From positions 1 through 64,000 of the forward strand of contig CAKQYS010000009.1 of NCBI GenBank assembly GCA_934293375.1: DNA of 64,000 bases. Direction: 5' to 3'. The notes below the pieces were generated by a model, which had not been told where the DNA came from, searched no databases, and saw only the letters and a program-made list of their open reading frames with translations. This stretch comes from an uncultured Lachnospiraceae bacterium (lineage in GTDB: Bacteria > Bacillota > Clostridia > Lachnospirales > Lachnospiraceae). Position numbers and translations under genes: made by a program. The stretch's first letter is position 1. Every line of letters starts with the position of its first letter. Positions 1-7,889 of this stretch are shown piece after piece.

Positions 1-113
1 GTTCTTCTTATAAACTCACTATATGATGAATATGCTTCTAATCTTGCTGCTTCCTTAAACTTATCTAATTCTTCTTCACTCACTCTTATACTGATCGAAA
101 TTGATTTTCTCAT
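1..113 (-). CDS. Partial ribbon-helix-helix DNA-binding protein (C-terminus outside window)
   Basis: Only the first 37 codons are inside the window; the frame is open to base 1. The start ATG (113) follows a good ribosome site (GGAGGAAC). The peptide begins MRKSISISIRVSEEELDKF and continues KEAARLEAYSSYSEFIRR. This is the alternating beta strand followed by two helices of RHH/Arc-type proteins, which often act as antitoxins or as relaxosome accessory proteins. It lies downstream of a decayed MOBV relaxase on the same strand, so a mobilization or antitoxin role is likely. The family fold is inferred from pattern only. Confidence 0.6.
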   Translation of the reverse strand, partial: MRKSISISIRVSEEELDKFKEAARLEAYSSYSEFIRR

Positions 114-197
114 CTCATTTGTTCCTCCTGCTTCATAAATTTATGATACTTTGTTCGTATGTCAATGTCAATACTTTGTTGCACGAACAGATGTTTT

Positions 198-1420
198 TTA
201 TTTTGTTCTTTTAGGAACTTTATCAATCATCATCCCCACATTCTCCAGAAACCTTTCCAACAAATTAACTCCATCAATTACAAACTGTTTCATAAACTCA
301 TACGCCTTTTCCAGCAGTTCCTTTAATGTCGTATTTTCTTCTCTAAGCTTCTGATTCTCATACATCACATCAAAAGCTTATCCCTGACATCATCAGTTCC
401 ACCCTGTCGGAACATCTCATATACACTCTCCGCAATCTTTGTCCGCTCAATCAGTTCACTTTCCTTAGAAGAAAGCTGTTCCAGATTATTCTTTTTATCC
501 GTAATCATATCCTCATATTTTGCATATTCTGTTTCTACTGCATTAATACTACTCCTGACTGTTTTCAGTCTGTCCTCATCAGCAGCTATAACATCCAGAT
601 TTCTGCTATGGCATTGTTCCTGTAAAGCAATCTAATATGATATGCCTGCGTTATTGCTTCTCAATTTAGAATTTTTCTCCTGCTCCTCATTGTTCTGCTA
701 CTTTATATCCGCAAGCTTCCTGCTCTCCTGTGCAACCTTATATTCCGTCACAGACAAGTCATGGTTGCGACCTTTTTTCTTTTCTGCCAGTTCTTCCTTG
801 AAATAACATTCAAATCCATAGCTTGCCTCCTCTCGCAGTTTGTCCTGAAGAATTACAGATAATGTTTGTGGTGTAAACACATTTCTTTTTGATACTTTCT
901 TAGATAAGCCACGCTTTGCTCCTTCCCATACCGGAACGCCTACCACATGCATATGCGGACTGGCTTCATCAAAGTGTATGACTGCATTCGCAATCTTGAA
1001 CTCCGGCAGTAGCTTTTGCAGGCAGTCAAGAATATAATCAAATACTTCAGACATATAATCTTTATTTTTCCAATGTTCTTCCCAGTATTTCTTGTCCCCG
1101 CATTGAAAGATAATCTCAACTGCCATATCCTGATTAAGACCTGCAACATGTTCAAAGTAATCCTTTATCTTTCTGTCTTCTTTTTTCTGTCTGCTGTTAT
1201 ATTCCTTTACCACATCATCAAATTCTCTGTGATATACCCGCTTAACATCCTGAAACAAATCTGTTGTTCCATATATCAGCCTTATATTTTCTGAGCTGTA
1301 ATCAGCAGATTTATATTTACGCAGGTTATGCTTTGCTACTCCTGCAAGTGCTTTTTTACTTGTTATCGCACTCTTGCCATTGCTTATATGAGCAGAGTAT
1401 GATACATTTCCCATAGGCAT
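198..1420 (-). pseudogene. Decayed MOBV (Mob/Pre) relaxase
   Basis: The intact N-terminal part (698-1420, start chosen at the ATG after AAGGACAA) has the MOBV metal motif HFDEASPHMH and the KRGLSKKVS segment of plasmid recombination/mobilization enzymes. The frame then hits TAG at 698-700 and a second TAG about 75 bases further on. Between about 370 and 620 the same frame remains readable as coiled coil (for example VIAADEDRLKTVRSSINAVE). A one-base loss in a T run near 375 shifts the end into another frame (YENQKLREENTTLKELLEKA). That tail matches the end of the intact relaxase at 12242-13723 (YENQKLQSENNTLRQILNKV). Two nonsense codons plus a frameshift make this a pseudogene. The 240-residue remnant might still nick DNA if translated. 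Confidence 0.85.
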
Positions 1421-1491
1421 TTGTCCTTTCTTATTCGTATTTTTCTGTCGGAGCAGTGCGGTTATCATCTTGGCTCTGCCATAAATAATAA

Positions 1492-1530
1492 CCCCCTAGC
1501 AGTTTCGTCATACTGACAAAACTGCGGGGG
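1492..1530. repeat. Long inverted repeat upstream of decayed relaxase, candidate oriT
   Basis: The arms are CCCCC(TA)GCAGTTTcGTCA and TGACaAAACTGCGGGGG, separated by a 3-base loop and with one C/A mismatch. The hairpin sits about 70 bases upstream of the relaxase start and between it and the TnpV remnant. MOBV relaxases usually recognise an inverted repeat just upstream of their own gene, so an origin of transfer is the best guess. An intrinsic terminator for tnpV is the alternative, because the minus strand reads T-rich after the hairpin. Confidence 0.5.
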
Positions 1531-1564
1531 CTCTCCGAGGGTTTTTGTATCAACCTTTTAAAGC

Positions 1565-1936
1565 CTATCTGCACTTAAACACAATCTCATTTATCACGAT
1601 TTCTTCTGCCATCGCTCTTGCCTGATTCCGCAAATGCAACTGCTCCATAAATGTTTTCTTTTTACCTGTCATGTGCTTTTTCAACCAAGTCTCTTCAATA
1701 TTGTCCAATCGTTCATAAGCCTCTTCATTTACTGCTTCTGCCTACTTTCTCAGCCGTCCCATTCTTGCCATATGACAATACTCAGAAGGTTTATTTTCTT
1801 CCATATACCTAAGCCACATCCGACCATATTTTCCTATATCCGTAAGATTGTATTCTGCTTCATCAACAGATAAAAGAGGATATAAAATTCCATCCGCTTC
1901 TTTATATTCAACACCTAATTCTTCAAATAATGTCAT
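1565..1936 (-). pseudogene. TnpV-like transposon-associated protein, interrupted by TAG
   Basis: The first 64 codons (1742-1936) read MTLFEELGVEYKEADG...TDIGKYGRMWLRYMEENKP, the conserved GKYGRMRLRYL-type core of TnpV proteins of gut Firmicutes mobile elements. A TAG stops this frame at 1742. Past it the same frame continues (AEAVNEEAYERLDNIEE..., then LHLRNQARAMAEEIVINEIV) to a natural stop at 1565, which is the normal TnpV C-terminus. A single nonsense codon therefore splits an otherwise complete gene of about 123 codons. TnpV function is not established; it usually lies beside integrases or relaxases. Confidence 0.75.
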
Positions 1937-1964
1937 CGTAATTGTCCTTTCTTTTCAAGACCGC

Positions 1965-2044
1965 AACATCGCAAGCTCTATATATTTTGCAACCTTGCAA
2001 GCTTCAAGATTGCAAAACCTGACACTTTGCAATGTTGCGATGTT
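1965..2044. repeat. Inverted repeat with clustered TTGCAA motifs
   Basis: AACATCGCAA (1965-1974) and its exact reverse complement TTGCGATGTT (2035-2044) enclose 60 bases that hold several TTGCAA/TTGCAAG hexamers. The block lies between the TnpV remnant and the ABC permease gene, with no coding potential seen. It could be a protein-binding region, a recombination site or an element junction. The function is unknown. Confidence 0.4.
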
Positions 2045-2140
2045 AGATTTTATGCTCTCAAATTCCAGTACCAATTATTATTGCAACGCTCTGCCTTTAT
2101 CTTAAGTTCCTTCTTGGCTGTCTCAAGTTTTACGTTTCAT

Positions 2141-3364
2141 CTATTTTATCTCCGTTTTATGATATATATAATAAATAATCGGCAATAGCACCACGCATAA
2201 AATAGGATATATTACCATCATAATCGGAATCGAACCAACAACCTTCCCACCTATTTGATACAAATTGAAAAGATTTATAATCTCATTAATCTGCAATAAT
2301 TGGTCTGGGAATAATCCAAGTACACCTTCTAAGAAGTGGAAATTCGACAAGAATAATGGTAAAAACAAAATAACAAATGGAATAGTAACCGCCACTACTG
2401 CTGTATGTGTTTTCGCAGATATAAGCATAGACAGTAACATACAAAACAATATTCCAATATAACCGGCTGAAATGGTAAGTACATACAGTTGCACATAAGT
2501 AATATTGTAAAAGGACTTCCAATACCAAAATCCAGTTTGTATCATTACATTTCCACCACCAAATCCGAGAACCCCTAATACAATGATGGAATATAAAGCA
2601 ATAAACAGCCAATAAATAGCCGTTACCACAATAAGCCCTGCTGTAAGTTTGGCTTTCGTTCCTTTATCCCTTCCATACTTTGTCGAGAAAAATATGGAAT
2701 CTGCCTTCCAGCTAAATTCATTTGAGAAAATACCAGATACCAAAAATGCAGATACAAGCATGACTAACATTACAATAGTTTGAGCATAGTGTAGTACTGA
2801 CCTCCATCCATCATAATCCTCATAATATAATGGAGCTTTTAGCTGCCCATATCTTTCAAGCAAAAAGGCTTTCTCATTTTCATCAAATAACCCTTCTGCA
2901 TCTTCAGAACCTAGCCATTTTTCTAAACTTTTTACCCTATTCTCATATAGCTTACCAACTTCATCTTTTGATACAGAATCAATACGATAATAGTTGAAAT
3001 CTCGGAACTCACAAAATCCGATATTAATCATATCTTTGATTTCTGAAATGCCCTGCACTTTGGAATCATGCAGCATATTGGCTGTGTAATCTCCTTGACG
3101 AATTGGGTATTCTTCATTTATCTTTCTATATTCATCCAAAACTTTCTGCAAGGCTTCTTCGTCCAAAGTGCCTTCCCATTTCTGCTTTTCTGTTCGTAGA
3201 TCTCTAGCTGCTGCTATTCCTGTATGCGATACCCCTTGTTCATCAATGTAAGTGATATTTGTAATTGCAAAATAGCAGGATATAATAAGTGAAAGTAGCA
3301 GCACAATCATAGATATCCTGCAGATGGTTTTAGAAAAAATCTTCTTGATTTCATAACGTATCAT
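2141..3364 (-). CDS. ABC-2 type transporter permease
   Basis: This 407-residue membrane protein has one N-terminal membrane segment (about 16-38), a large polar extracytoplasmic region (about 40-190), then about five hydrophobic segments, starting with QTIVMLVMLVSAFLVSGIFS. This layout fits ABC-2/ABC-5 type permeases that export or extract hydrophobic compounds. The start overlaps the end of the ATPase gene (3361) by four bases, ATGA style, which indicates translational coupling. It is last in an operon with a sigma factor, a membrane protein and an ATPase. The substrate cannot be deduced; antibiotic or bacteriocin stress resistance is a plausible role for such cassettes. Confidence 0.8.
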   Translation of the reverse strand: MIRYEIKKIFSKTICRISMIVLLLSLIISCYFAITNITYIDEQGVSHTGIAAARDLRTEKQKWEGTLDEEALQKVLDEYRKINEEYPIRQGDYTANMLHDSKVQGISEIKDMINIGFCEFRDFNYYRIDSVSKDEVGKLYENRVKSLEKWLGSEDAEGLFDENEKAFLLERYGQLKAPLYYEDYDGWRSVLHYAQTIVMLVMLVSAFLVSGIFSNEFSWKADSIFFSTKYGRDKGTKAKLTAGLIVVTAIYWLFIALYSIIVLGVLGFGGGNVMIQTGFWYWKSFYNITYVQLYVLTISAGYIGILFCMLLSMLISAKTHTAVVAVTIPFVILFLPLFLSNFHFLEGVLGLFPDQLLQINEIINLFNLYQIGGKVVGSIPIMMVIYPILCVVLLPIIYYIYHKTEIK

Positions 3365-4239
3365 TCTGTCTCACCACCCTTTTCTCCAAAGTAATACAGA
3401 AACACATCTTCTAGTGTTGGCTCTACCACGCAGGCTTCAGGAATTGGCGGTCTATCAGCAATAATACGCAGTTCCACCATTCCTCTCTCCGACTTCATAT
3501 TTGACACTTTGAACTGTTTCATCATTTTTGTTGCGTCTGCCTGTGATACTTCACACGCATACACATTTTCCTGCATAGAAGCAATCATATCATCCAGATT
3601 TCCCTGTTGCACAATCTGTCCTTCTTTCATCAGCCAGATCTCGTTTGCAATATACTCTATGTCTGAAACAATATGCGTTGACAAAATAACAATTCGCTCC
3701 TCTGACAGTTCACTAATCAGATTACGAAAACGAACTCTTTCCGATGGGTCAAGTCCGGCTGTAGGCTCATCCAAAATAAGAATCTTTGGATTATTTAACA
3801 TAGCCTGGGCGATTCCAGTTCTACGCTTCATACCTCCTGATAGCTTCTTCATCTTCTTATTGGCAGCCTTTGTAAGTCCCACCTGCTCTAATAATTCTTT
3901 TACTCGTTTTCCTGCTACCATAGGACGGATTCCCTTTAAGCTGGCAATATACATCAGATAATCCTTTACCGTAAAATCTGGATAAAATCCAAATTCCTGT
4001 GGTAAGTATCCAAGCAAATTTCTATATTCTCCATCCATTTGGAAAATGTCTTTTCCATCACATAAAATCTGTCCACTTGTTGGCGGCAATAAGGTACAAA
4101 TCATTCTCATAAAAGTTGTCTTACCTGCACCATTCACACCCAACAATCCATATACGCCATTGGTTATTGTTAAATTCAGATCATCTACAGCGCAAAACTC
4201 ACCAAACTTTCTTGTAACATTAACCATTTGTAATTCCAT
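3361..4239 (-). CDS. ABC transporter ATP-binding protein
   Basis: This 292-residue ATPase has the Walker A GVNGAGKTTFMR (about 34-45), the Q-loop region GYLPQEFGFYPDFTV, the signature LSGGMKRRTGIAQAM and the Walker B ILILDEPTAGLD, followed by a switch histidine (STHIVSD). The short C-terminal extension is typical of CcmA/drug-export type ATPases. It pairs with the permease that overlaps its 3' end. Its own start lies 20 bases inside the upstream membrane protein gene, so all three are probably translated from one transcript. Confidence 0.9.
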   Translation of the reverse strand: MELQMVNVTRKFGEFCAVDDLNLTITNGVYGLLGVNGAGKTTFMRMICTLLPPTSGQILCDGKDIFQMDGEYRNLLGYLPQEFGFYPDFTVKDYLMYIASLKGIRPMVAGKRVKELLEQVGLTKAANKKMKKLSGGMKRRTGIAQAMLNNPKILILDEPTAGLDPSERVRFRNLISELSEERIVILSTHIVSDIEYIANEIWLMKEGQIVQQGNLDDMIASMQENVYACEVSQADATKMMKQFKVSNMKSERGMVELRIIADRPPIPEACVVEPTLEDVFLYYFGEKGGETE

Positions 4240-4981
4240 ATAAATTCACCTCCAAAAAACGATTACACTCATGAATCGTCTTATAGACTGTACCAATCAA
4301 AAAACATATTGCAAATACGAACAGGATAATCCATATAGGCATAGCAATATGTTCATAAATAGCATTATTCATTGCAACGCCCCACCATATCACGCCCCAT
4401 ATAAAGCATCCTAATATAGATGTTGCCTCATTCAGAAAGCTACAGTTCAACATTACAAAACAAATTCCCGCTGTAATAACCATAGGGAACAAGAACTGAA
4501 CCAGTAAATCCATAAACTGCATTTTCATGCCGATACATACCACTGTTAAAAATACTGTTAGCATGAATACATCAACTATTCCTATTAGAAATATTCTTGC
4601 CGAATAAATCTGTCTAAGAGAGAACAAACATGTCACCTCTATTTGACGGGAATTACTCTCCTTATTTCTCCAAAATTCCGGAATAATCATCACTACAAAA
4701 AATACAGAAGCAACTCCCAATGTTCTCATAAGATAAATCGAATCCTTCAAAAATGGCATAATCAAAAATACCAAGGCAAGCAACATTGCCTGTAATATCC
4801 ACCATCTCTTTCGAATCAAGCGAAACTGCGAAAAAAAGAATTCTGTATAACTCATCATATTTTCAGACTGTACTTCCATCATGACATTCTTTGATTTCTG
4901 TATAGTTTCCAAAATTTTTTCTTCTCTTGGAGTAACACTATTTTCTCTTTTATATGTTTCCATCATCTTCTCAAGTTTCAT
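4220..4981 (-). CDS. Membrane protein between sigma factor and ABC ATPase
   Basis: This 253-residue protein has about 65 polar N-terminal residues (including TPREEKILETIQKSKNVMMEVQSE) and then about six hydrophobic segments. It overlaps the sigma factor gene by 11 bases and the ATPase gene by 20 bases. The place directly after an ECF-type sigma factor is where anti-sigma factors usually lie, and a soluble N-terminus with a membrane anchor would fit that. The many membrane segments equally fit a second transporter subunit. I do not recognise a named family. Confidence 0.65.
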   Translation of the reverse strand: MKLEKMMETYKRENSVTPREEKILETIQKSKNVMMEVQSENMMSYTEFFFSQFRLIRKRWWILQAMLLALVFLIMPFLKDSIYLMRTLGVASVFFVVMIIPEFWRNKESNSRQIEVTCLFSLRQIYSARIFLIGIVDVFMLTVFLTVVCIGMKMQFMDLLVQFLFPMVITAGICFVMLNCSFLNEATSILGCFIWGVIWWGVAMNNAIYEHIAMPIWIILFVFAICFLIGTVYKTIHECNRFLEVNLYGITNG

Positions 4982-5522
4982 GAGACTCCTCCTCTCCCAA
5001 TAATCTTTTTAATTCTTCTTTTGCTCTCTTATGCCTATACTTTACTAGCGGTAATCCAATCTGCATTATGTCAGCAATTTCTCTTAGCTTTAGCTCTTGA
5101 AAATAGATCATTATAATAATTTCTCTTAATTCCGGCTGCATCTGTTCAAGTGCATGTTCCACATACATTTGATTTTCCTTTTTGGGGATATCGCCATCAG
5201 AAACTAACTCTCTTTCCAATACTTCCGTTTCTATGCTCTCTGCCTTCCATTTCTTTGCACTATTCTTACAGAGATTACCAGCTATCACATAAAGGTAATT
5301 CTTTGCTTTTCCCATATGCTGATAAGATTGTATGTTATTTATAAAGCGAAGAAAGGTTTCCTGTGTTAGATCTTCCGCTTCTGTCTGATTCAAACAGTGA
5401 TATCTACAATAAGACAAAATATCCGCATAATATTTCCGTACAAATTTATCAAAGGCTTGATCATTGCCCTGTTTCATTTGCAGGATTAAAATAAAATCAT
5501 TCAAGTTACACTCCTTCCTCAT
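4971..5522 (-). CDS. ECF-type RNA polymerase sigma factor
   Basis: This 183-residue sigma-70 family protein has region 2 (YYADILSYCRYHCLNQTEAEDLTQETFLRFI, about 31-61) and region 4 (LEQMQPELREIIIMIYFQELKLREIADIMQI, about 127-157), and lacks regions 1 and 3. It is first in a four-gene operon with a membrane protein and an ABC exporter. This suggests a stress-responsive, self-activating export cassette. A TTGTTA-N17-TAAACG pair about 25 bases upstream is a weak promoter candidate. Confidence 0.85.
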   Translation of the reverse strand: MRKECNLNDFILILQMKQGNDQAFDKFVRKYYADILSYCRYHCLNQTEAEDLTQETFLRFINNIQSYQHMGKAKNYLYVIAGNLCKNSAKKWKAESIETEVLERELVSDGDIPKKENQMYVEHALEQMQPELREIIIMIYFQELKLREIADIMQIGLPLVKYRHKRAKEELKRLLGEEESHET

Positions 5523-5909
5523 TTTGTAATGAATAAACGTTTATCTCACTCTAATATGTGTAACAACTGACTACCTCAAAAAGATAGTTTTATTTTCATT
5601 TTTTATAACTTAACAAATCTTGTCAAATAAAAAACACGCCCGGAAGTGGTATCATGCCACCCCGGACGCTCGTTTCTTACTCTCCAAAACTTTTCTGTCT
5701 CCACCAACCACTTAAGCTTGATGCAGTTATCATCTGAAATTCTTAAAATGCTTAATCTCTGGTCACATTATATTTCGTATTCAGATATATCACTCTCAAC
5801 AGAAAAATCGATATTATTTGCCACTCCACAAATAGAGCCAAAGTAGAGCCATTTTGTAAAACAAATGCCGGAAACCCGCATAAATACAGGCTTTCGGCAT
5901 TTTAGTCCG
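5523..5909. other. Right end of element A: hairpins and paired 7-bp repeats, no gene seen
   Basis: There is no credible coding sequence here. On the minus strand a GC-rich hairpin (about 5638-5670, CCGG..GTGG/CCAC..CCGG) followed by a T run looks like a terminator. TAGAGCCA occurs twice with an 11-bp period at 5833 and 5844. A second hairpin (AAATGCCGGAAACC 5863-5876 / GGCTTTCGGCATTT 5889-5902) follows, and on the minus strand it ends in a T-rich tract. Read from guaA, the sequence left of the att core would supply a terminator, so this may be the original or an earlier guaA terminator displaced by element B. Confidence 0.5.
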
Positions 5910-5921
5910 TTATTCAAACTC
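5910..5921. repeat. attL core of element B
   Basis: TTATTCAAACTC is identical to 18938-18949, the final four codons (E-F-E-stop on the minus strand) of guaA. The flanking bases differ on both sides. Together with an integrase near the other copy, this marks the left boundary of an element of about 13 kb integrated at the guaA 3' end, a site used by many genomic islands. Confidence 0.7.
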
Positions 5922-5940
5922 GGCAAAGCCACTGTTTTTC

Positions 5941-5959
5941 CTAAACTATTTTGTTTAAG
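5941..5959. promoter_or_regulatory. Left-end pseudo-palindrome (regulator or excisionase site)
   Basis: CTAAACTATTTTGTTTAAG matches CTAACCTAATTTGTTTAAG upstream of the excisionase gene at 17 of 19 positions, and also matches CTAAACAAATTTGTTTGG at the right end. The same imperfect palindrome at both ends and in the control region implies a shared binding protein, probably the XRE regulator or the excisionase. Confidence 0.55.
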
Positions 5960-6023
5960 TTTTATTGTGAAATTGCCTATAAATTACTTATAGTACATAT
6001 TTTATTTTGGTTTACTGATTAAC

Positions 6024-6042
6024 TGTTGCCAAATCGTTGCCA
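6024..6042. repeat. Left arm-type direct repeat, GTTGCCA pair
   Basis: TGTTGCCAAATCGTTGCCA occurs here and, in the same orientation, at 18860-18878 near the other end. It contains two GTTGCCA units with an 11-bp period, one helical turn. Paired direct repeats near both ends of an element are how tyrosine integrases of the lambda/Tn916 type bind arm sites, so arm-type sites for the integrase at 16298-17449 are inferred. Confidence 0.6.
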
Positions 6043-6129
6043 ATTTCATTATAACTGTCTAAGAGTTAATTGACAACTCCTGTTTTAAATTATATCCTAA
6101 ATTTCAATTCAATATATATTTCAACGTCC

Positions 6130-7878
6130 TTATCTATTCCATGCCTTTTTTATTGCTTCTGTGTCTAATGAATGCCACTGCTCTTTCCATAATTGCAAGT
6201 AAGGTATATCTGTTGATGACGGTTTTAAATCACATTCTTCTATTTGAACAATGGATGGTAATACCACCGCATCGCCTATAAGTAAACATTCGCCGGCTTT
6301 TAATACTGGCATTTTATCCACAATGCTTCCTAATGTATCTGGCAACAATCTTTTCACATAATTTTGATCTGCAGGATTAGTTAAACGTAATGATAAAAAA
6401 TTATTACATTGTGAAAAAATTGTTTCGGATATTTCAGATGGACGCTGACTCGCCAACATCAGTGAAATCCCATATTTTCTTCCTTCTTTGGCAATCCGTT
6501 CTATGGATTCTCTTGATGCACGATATTTTGCCATATCGTTATTAGGAACATACTTATGGGCCTCTTCATATACTAATAATACTGGCACATCATTGCCAAC
6601 ACCATCTTCTCCTAAACTGTTTTCTGTCCTCATACGCTTATAATAATATCCAAATTCAAATAAAATTCTTGAAATTAATGAAACAGTTATACTCAATACA
6701 TCAAACGGAACGCCGCTCAAATCTAAAATTGTAATATTTGATTTTCTATCTTCTTGATATCCCAACAGTTCACTTAATGTTTCTTCAAACGAAATTTTCT
6801 TCGAATCTTCTCCAAATAGAAACTCTAAACGCTTATCATTTATTTTGTTCTCCAATCTATCTATAAAATTAATCAAACTTCCATTATTCGTTCCAGATGC
6901 AGACGATCCTGTATATTCAACTTCTTCCTCAAACAAATATTCAGCGTTTCGAATATTAAATTTATGTTCTTGTCCATCCGCTGTTTTATATAGAATATCA
7001 TTACTTTTATCTTTCTTTTCATTATTTCTATTTTTTATATACATAAGTATTTCATGGACATCAAAAAAGAGCGGCGAATCAAAATGTATCTTTTCTTTCA
7101 AAGCAGAGTCTCCATCAAAATATTTTTTTCGATTATTAACAATTGCCTCTTTCAATACATTTCTTTGCCTATGATCATTAGCTTCCGTATCAATAAAAAG
7201 TTCTTGTAACTCATCACTATTTAGCAACCAGTATGGCAATACTAAATTGGATATGTCAATAAAATTTGCATTCGGAAATGCAGTATGATACTCTGAATGA
7301 ATATCAAAAACAACTATATGCGAATTATTTAATCCTTCATATGTTCCTTTTTTTGAACTAATTGCCTTTTGAAGTATTTTTGCTACAGAATGAGATTTTC
7401 CAGACCCTGTTGAACCAACAATGGCTATATGTTTATTAAAAAATTTATCACCATCTACCGGCACTGAAATAGTTCTATCTGCAGATAACGTTGAAAAACT
7501 AAATTTTCTTTCTTCTTCTAACGATTCCTCAAAGATTTTTTGAATTTCTTCTTTTTTGGCAGGTTCAACTTTTTTAGGTGGAATTGCAATTGTGTCTCCA
7601 CCCCTTTCGAATTGCCCATTTCTAATTATTCCTAAAGGATTCGCTTCCAATATATATTTTCTACTTGCCTCTCCGCTTTGATTAACGCCGACTTCAATGT
7701 TAAAATTTTCAATAATTGCTATCAATACTACATTATCATTATCAGCAATCCGAAGATATGATCCTACCTTAAGTTTTTCTTCTGCTAATTGAAAATCTTC
7801 TAAATCATCAACTGAAATTTTCACCTTATTTGGCAAAACCGCAATAACTTCTGCATTAAGTTTTTCGTTTTGTTCCAT
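6130..7878 (-). CDS. HerA-type ATPase of a DUF4297-HerA defence pair
   Basis: This 582-residue protein has an N-terminal beta-rich HAS-barrel-like region (about 1-100) and a DUF87/HerA motor: Walker A GSTGSGKSHS (155-164), Walker B LLVYEEAH (434-441), and LMLASQRPSEIS (about 473-484). HerA ATPases form hexameric DNA translocases. Archaeal HerA works with the nuclease NurA, while bacterial HerA homologues are found paired with Sir2 or DUF4297 effectors in phage defence. Here the gene starts 12 bases after a DUF4297-type nuclease gene, so a two-gene antiviral complex is inferred. It is the last gene of the defence operon and no clear terminator is seen between it and attL. Confidence 0.85.
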   Translation of the reverse strand: MEQNEKLNAEVIAVLPNKVKISVDDLEDFQLAEEKLKVGSYLRIADNDNVVLIAIIENFNIEVGVNQSGEASRKYILEANPLGIIRNGQFERGGDTIAIPPKKVEPAKKEEIQKIFEESLEEERKFSFSTLSADRTISVPVDGDKFFNKHIAIVGSTGSGKSHSVAKILQKAISSKKGTYEGLNNSHIVVFDIHSEYHTAFPNANFIDISNLVLPYWLLNSDELQELFIDTEANDHRQRNVLKEAIVNNRKKYFDGDSALKEKIHFDSPLFFDVHEILMYIKNRNNEKKDKSNDILYKTADGQEHKFNIRNAEYLFEEEVEYTGSSASGTNNGSLINFIDRLENKINDKRLEFLFGEDSKKISFEETLSELLGYQEDRKSNITILDLSGVPFDVLSITVSLISRILFEFGYYYKRMRTENSLGEDGVGNDVPVLLVYEEAHKYVPNNDMAKYRASRESIERIAKEGRKYGISLMLASQRPSEISETIFSQCNNFLSLRLTNPADQNYVKRLLPDTLGSIVDKMPVLKAGECLLIGDAVVLPSIVQIEECDLKPSSTDIPYLQLWKEQWHSLDTEAIKKAWNR

Positions 7879-7889
7879 TGTCTTTCCCC

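Noticed and set aside
151..354. Plus-strand frame of 67 codons
   Set aside because: It lies opposite the C-terminal remnant of the relaxase, has no ribosome site and its composition is that of antisense coiled-coil sequence.
5646..5846. Plus-strand frame of 66 codons near the right end of element A
   Set aside because: No ribosome site and no family features; it contains the terminator-like hairpin and part of the TAGAGCCA repeats.
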